A stretch of 9,186 bases of DNA from Clostridia bacterium (lineage in GTDB: Bacteria > Bacillota > Clostridia > Christensenellales > Borkfalkiaceae): positions 1 through 9,186 of the forward strand of contig JAIEAS010000154.1 of assembly GCA_029071285.1 (NCBI GenBank), written 5' to 3'. How positions within the stretch are numbered: the first letter of the stretch is position 1; every line of letters begins with the position of its first letter. Positions 6,326 through 9,186 of the stretch are shown one piece after another. Made by a program: the position numbers and the translations under genes. The notes under the pieces were generated by a model that saw nothing but the letters and a program-made list of their open reading frames with translations, was not told where the DNA came from and did no database searches.

Positions 6326-8080
6326 ATGTGCGGTATAGTCGGTTGCGCGCTGAGGCGCAGGGCATCGGATATTATTTACGGCGGATTAAAACAACTTGAA
6401 TACAGAGGCTACGATTCCGCGGGAATTGCAACCCTTTCAAAGGGGCAGATTTCAATAGTCAAAAAACAGGGCAAGGTTTCCGCCCTCGAAAACTGCGCGA
6501 GCGATTTAGACGGAAATATCGGCATAGGGCACACCCGCTGGGCAACCCACGGCAAGCCCTCGGACGCGAACGCCCACCCCTTTGCGGCGGGAAAGTTTGC
6601 AATCGTACATAACGGCATTATCGAAAACTGCCTCGAATTAAAACGCGAATTTCTTTCCGACTCGCCGTTTTCGTCCGATACCGACAGCGAGGTTATCGTC
6701 CGCCTCTTGGATAAATATTACGACGGCAACCTTCTTACAACCTTAAAAAAAGTCTGCTCGCTTTTGTCGGGCTCGTATGCAATAGCGGTCATATGCGCGG
6801 ATTTTGAGGGTATCGCCGCGGCGAAGTTCAAAAGCCCAATTATTGTCGGAAGCGGCGCGGACGGAAATTTTGCGGCGAGCGACGCCCCCGCCCTTGCGGG
6901 GCTGTGCAGGGATATAAGCGTTCTGGAAGACAACGACTTTGCGCTGATAACTTCGGACGGCATAAAAATTTTCGACGGGGATTTAAACGAGGTTTTCCGC
7001 CCCGTCCGTCCAAACCTTGCCACTCCCGCGAATTTAGAGCTGGGCGGCTGTCCCTTCTATATGCTCAAAGAAATCCGCGAAGCGCCGTATGCAGTCGCGA
7101 ACACTTGCGCAGTTTTTCACACGGCGGAGGGAGAGGTTAAAAAACTCTGCAAAAATATAAACCGCATAATTCTGACGGGCTGCGGCACGGCGTACAACAG
7201 CGGACTCGTTGCAAAGCGGTATATCGAACAGTTCGCGCGTATCCCCTGCGAGGCGGAAATTGCTGGCGAGTTCAGATATAAAAATCCTATCGTCGGCGGA
7301 AACACGCTGGTGGTTGCGATAAGCCAGAGCGGCGAAACGGCTGACACTGTCGAGGCGGCCCGGCTTGCAAAAAGCGCGAACGCGAAAGTTATCGCGGTAA
7401 CCAACGCGCCCTACTCGCAGCTCAATTCTGTTGCCGACGTCGTTATTCCCGTTGCGGCCGGTCCCGAAATCTGCGTTGCGGCTACAAAGTCCTACGCGGG
7501 TCAGATTGCCGCCCTCTACCTGTTGGCGGGTGTTCTGGCGGGAAAAGATTTGACCGACGATTTGCAAAAAATTTCCGAGCCGTGCAAAAACACTGTTGAA
7601 AATACGGACATATCAGCAGTTGCGGATATGTGCGCGCGTTCAAGCGGGGTGTACTTTCTGGGGCGGGATATCGACTACGCCGTGGCTTTAGAGGGCAGTT
7701 TAAAGCTGAAAGAGGTTTCGTATATCCCCAGCGAGGGCTATCCCGCGGGGGAATTAAAGCACGGCACCCTTGCGCTTATCGATGAAAGCGCGGTTGCCGT
7801 AGTGGTTATTACGAGCGAACGGCTCGCGGGGAAGAGCAAAAACGCCGTCGAGCAGGTTCTGTCGCGCAAGGGCAAGGTTGCGGTTATAACCTGCATAAAT
7901 TCCATTGCCGAAGAGTTTAAAGACAGGGCGGTTATTATAAAAATCCCCGACTGCGGCGAGTATCTTTCGCCGTTGGTTTCCTCGTCGGCGCTGCAGCTTA
8001 TCGCTTACGAAACGGCGCTTCTTTTAAACCGCGACCCCGACAAGCCGCGCAACCTTGCGAAGTCTGTTACGGTGGAATAA
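6326..8080 (+). CDS. glmS: Glutamine--fructose-6-phosphate aminotransferase (isomerizing)
   Basis: Makes glucosamine-6-phosphate from fructose-6-phosphate and glutamine, the first committed step to UDP-GlcNAc. The 584 residues are slightly short of the usual 600-610. MCGIVG at the N-terminus supplies the Cys nucleophile after Met removal. The glutaminase domain (about 2-215) shows YRGYDSAG, HTRWATHG and HNGIIEN. Two SIS isomerase domains follow, with CGTAYNSG at 286-293, SQSGET at 333-338, ATKSYAGQ, and GELKHG with His479. The C-terminus ends in NLAKSVTVE, with Lys579 matching the conserved catalytic lysine. Nothing essential is missing. GGAGTG (6315-6320) lies 5 nt before the ATG. It sits 19 nt after glmM, which leaves no room for the glmS ribozyme often found before this gene in Bacillota. 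Any such control would have to act on the shared glmM leader. Confidence 0.97.
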   Translation: MCGIVGCALRRRASDIIYGGLKQLEYRGYDSAGIATLSKGQISIVKKQGKVSALENCASDLDGNIGIGHTRWATHGKPSDANAHPFAAGKFAIVHNGIIENCLELKREFLSDSPFSSDTDSEVIVRLLDKYYDGNLLTTLKKVCSLLSGSYAIAVICADFEGIAAAKFKSPIIVGSGADGNFAASDAPALAGLCRDISVLEDNDFALITSDGIKIFDGDLNEVFRPVRPNLATPANLELGGCPFYMLKEIREAPYAVANTCAVFHTAEGEVKKLCKNINRIILTGCGTAYNSGLVAKRYIEQFARIPCEAEIAGEFRYKNPIVGGNTLVVAISQSGETADTVEAARLAKSANAKVIAVTNAPYSQLNSVADVVIPVAAGPEICVAATKSYAGQIAALYLLAGVLAGKDLTDDLQKISEPCKNTVENTDISAVADMCARSSGVYFLGRDIDYAVALEGSLKLKEVSYIPSEGYPAGELKHGTLALIDESAVAVVVITSERLAGKSKNAVEQVLSRKGKVAVITCINSIAEEFKDRAVIIKIPDCGEYLSPLVSSSALQLIAYETALLLNRDPDKPRNLAKSVTVE

Positions 8081-8083
8081 CGC

Positions 8084-8112
8084 TTGACAAGGCGTAACCT
8101 AAAATTTATAAT
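8084..8112 (+). promoter_or_regulatory. Perfect consensus promoter for galE, predicted leaderless
   Basis: TTGACA (8084-8089), a 17-bp spacer and TATAAT (8107-8112) match the sigma-70/sigma-A consensus at all twelve positions. It lies wholly in the 38-bp gap between the glmS stop and the galE ATG. Placing +1 seven bases after the last T of the -10 box gives 8119, the A of the start codon. There is no ribosome site between the -10 box and the ATG (ACGGTT). Confidence 0.88.
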
Positions 8113-8118
8113 ACGGTT

Positions 8119-9132
8119 ATGCAAAACATTTTGGTGACGGGCGGCGTCGGATATATCGGCAGTCATACCGTATTAGAACTTTTAAACTCGGGCTACGGCG
8201 TTATAGTCGTAGACAATCTTTCAAACTCGTCAAAAGAGAGCCTTAAAAGGGTGGAAAAACTGACGGGCAAAAACGCGAAATTTTACGAGGGCGACATACG
8301 CGACAAGGCGCTGCTCGATAAAATTTTCATCGAAAATAAAATCGACGGCGTAATTCATTTCGCGGGGCTTAAAGCCGTGGGCGAAAGCTGCCGGATCCCC
8401 CTCGAATACTACGACAACAACGTTTACGGTACGCTCGTGCTTCTGGACTGTATGAAAAAAGCGGGCGTCAAAAAGATAATTTTTTCCTCGTCGGCGACGG
8501 TCTACGGCGTGCCCGAAAAGCTTCCGCTCACAGAGGACTGCCGACTTTCGGCAACCAACCCTTACGGCGCAACCAAGCTTATGATAGAGCGCATTTTGCA
8601 GGATTTAAGTAGTGCGGAAGAGGGCTGGAACGTTATGCTGTTGAGGTATTTCAACCCCGTCGGCGCGCACAAAAGCGGACTTATAGGCGAGGACCCCAAG
8701 GGCATACCCAACAATCTGATGCCCTATATTTCGCAGGTGGCGAGCGGAAAAAGGGATAAGCTGAAGGTTTTCGGCGGAGATTATCCCACGCGCGACGGCA
8801 CGGGCGTGCGCGACTATATCCACGTGGTGGATTTGGCTAAGGGGCACGTTGCCGCGCTTGCGGGCTACAAATCGACGGGTGTGCATATATGCAACCTCGG
8901 CACGGGCAGGGGGTACAGCGTACTCGAAGTGGTTCACGCGTTTGAAAAGGCGTGCGGTAAAAAAATCCCCTATGAGATAGTTGAAAGGCGTTCGGGCGAC
9001 GTTGCCGAGTGCTACGCTTCGGCGGAAAAGGCTAAAAGGGATTTAAACTGGTCGGCAGAGCTGGGCATTGACGAAATGTGCGCAGACAGCTGGCGCTGGC
9101 AGAAAAACAACCCTGACGGTTATAATAAGTAA
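8119..9132 (+). CDS. galE: UDP-glucose 4-epimerase, possibly also UDP-GlcNAc 4-epimerase
   Basis: Interconverts UDP-glucose and UDP-galactose using bound NAD. The 337 residues match the family length. The Rossmann motif TGGVGYIG is at 7-14. The catalytic set is Ser125 (in SSSATVYG), Tyr149 and Lys153 (YGATK). The sequence is collinear with E. coli GalE to the end ([13 protein letters not shown]). At the substrate-gate position, Tyr299 in E. coli, it has Cys298 (GDVAECYAS). Human and Bacillus GalE also have Cys there, and they accept N-acetylated sugars, so activity on UDP-GlcNAc/UDP-GalNAc is likely. Homologues begin just before the Rossmann motif, which supports this ATG. No ribosome site precedes it, and the promoter at 8084-8112 predicts a leaderless mRNA. 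It follows glmS by 38 nt with no terminator between, so read-through is also possible. Confidence 0.96.
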   Translation: MQNILVTGGVGYIGSHTVLELLNSGYGVIVVDNLSNSSKESLKRVEKLTGKNAKFYEGDIRDKALLDKIFIENKIDGVIHFAGLKAVGESCRIPLEYYDNNVYGTLVLLDCMKKAGVKKIIFSSSATVYGVPEKLPLTEDCRLSATNPYGATKLMIERILQDLSSAEEGWNVMLLRYFNPVGAHKSGLIGEDPKGIPNNLMPYISQVASGKRDKLKVFGGDYPTRDGTGVRDYIHVVDLAKGHVAALAGYKSTGVHICNLGTGRGYSVLEVVHAFEKACGKKIPYEIVERRSGDVAECYASAEKAKRDLNWSAELGIDEMCADSWRWQKNNPDGYNK

Positions 9133-9162
9133 ATAGTATATATTATATAATAGGTAATAGTA

Positions 9163-9186
9163 CCGCCCGCGAGCAAAGCTCGCGGG
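9163..9186 (+). terminator. Partial copy of the 2616-2644 hairpin, probable galE terminator
   Basis: Left arm CCGCCCGCGAGC (9163-9174), loop AAA (9175-9177) and the first nine bases of the right arm, GCTCGCGGG (9178-9186), are seen before the window ends. It is the reverse complement of the 2616-2644 hairpin over all 24 visible bases. It lies 30 nt after the galE stop, behind an A/T-rich stretch (ATAGTATATATTATATAATAG). Any T tract lies beyond the edge. Position and stem fit a terminator. The sequence identity also makes it a dispersed repeat. Confidence 0.75.

Overview
The window looks like a contig from a low- to mid-GC Bacillota, probably a gut-type Clostridia. Evidence is an AAAGGAGGTG Shine-Dalgarno with a TTG start, consensus sigma-A type promoters with 17-bp spacers, KtrAB-type potassium uptake, a Bacillus-like GalE, and a large Ig-like membrane-anchored surface protein. 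Order-level placement is not secure. Both ends look like assembly edges: the left end is a run of 16 C followed directly by an open reading frame, and the right end stops inside a hairpin that also occurs at 2616-2644. A metagenome-assembled contig is the simplest reading.

Layout: (1) 2-2587 (+) is the 3' part of a surface protein with Ig-like extracellular modules, one membrane helix and a cytoplasmic tail of about 310 residues containing hendecad coiled coil, Q/P/M-rich and Ala-rich repeat segments. (2) 2616-2644 is a 13-bp-stem hairpin between converging genes, a probable bidirectional terminator. (3) 4724-2659 (-) is a two-gene potassium uptake operon, ktrB then ktrA, driven by a near-consensus promoter at 4766-4794. 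(4) 4725-4980 is the divergent intergenic region. It holds the ktrB promoter and, on the + strand, a leader of overlapping inverted repeats ahead of glmM. (5) 4981-8080 (+) is glmM-glmS, a tight operon for amino-sugar supply. (6) 8084-8112 is a perfect TTGACA-17-TATAAT promoter whose predicted start site is the A of the galE ATG, followed by galE (8119-9132) and a partial copy of the same hairpin.

Function: GlmS makes glucosamine-6-phosphate from fructose-6-phosphate and glutamine, and GlmM converts it to glucosamine-1-phosphate, the precursor of UDP-GlcNAc for peptidoglycan and glycans. GalE has Cys298 at the substrate-gate position where E. coli has Tyr299, so it may also interconvert UDP-GlcNAc and UDP-GalNAc. 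That would tie it directly to the glmMS products. KtrAB is a separate housekeeping transporter. The surface protein has no evident functional link to the rest.

Most of the window is ordinary core metabolism. The observations worth following are the predicted leaderless galE mRNA, the GalE gate residue, the repeated hairpin, the structured glmM leader (no glmS ribozyme is recognisable), and the cytoplasmic tail of the surface protein. I did not find a convincing new multi-gene system.
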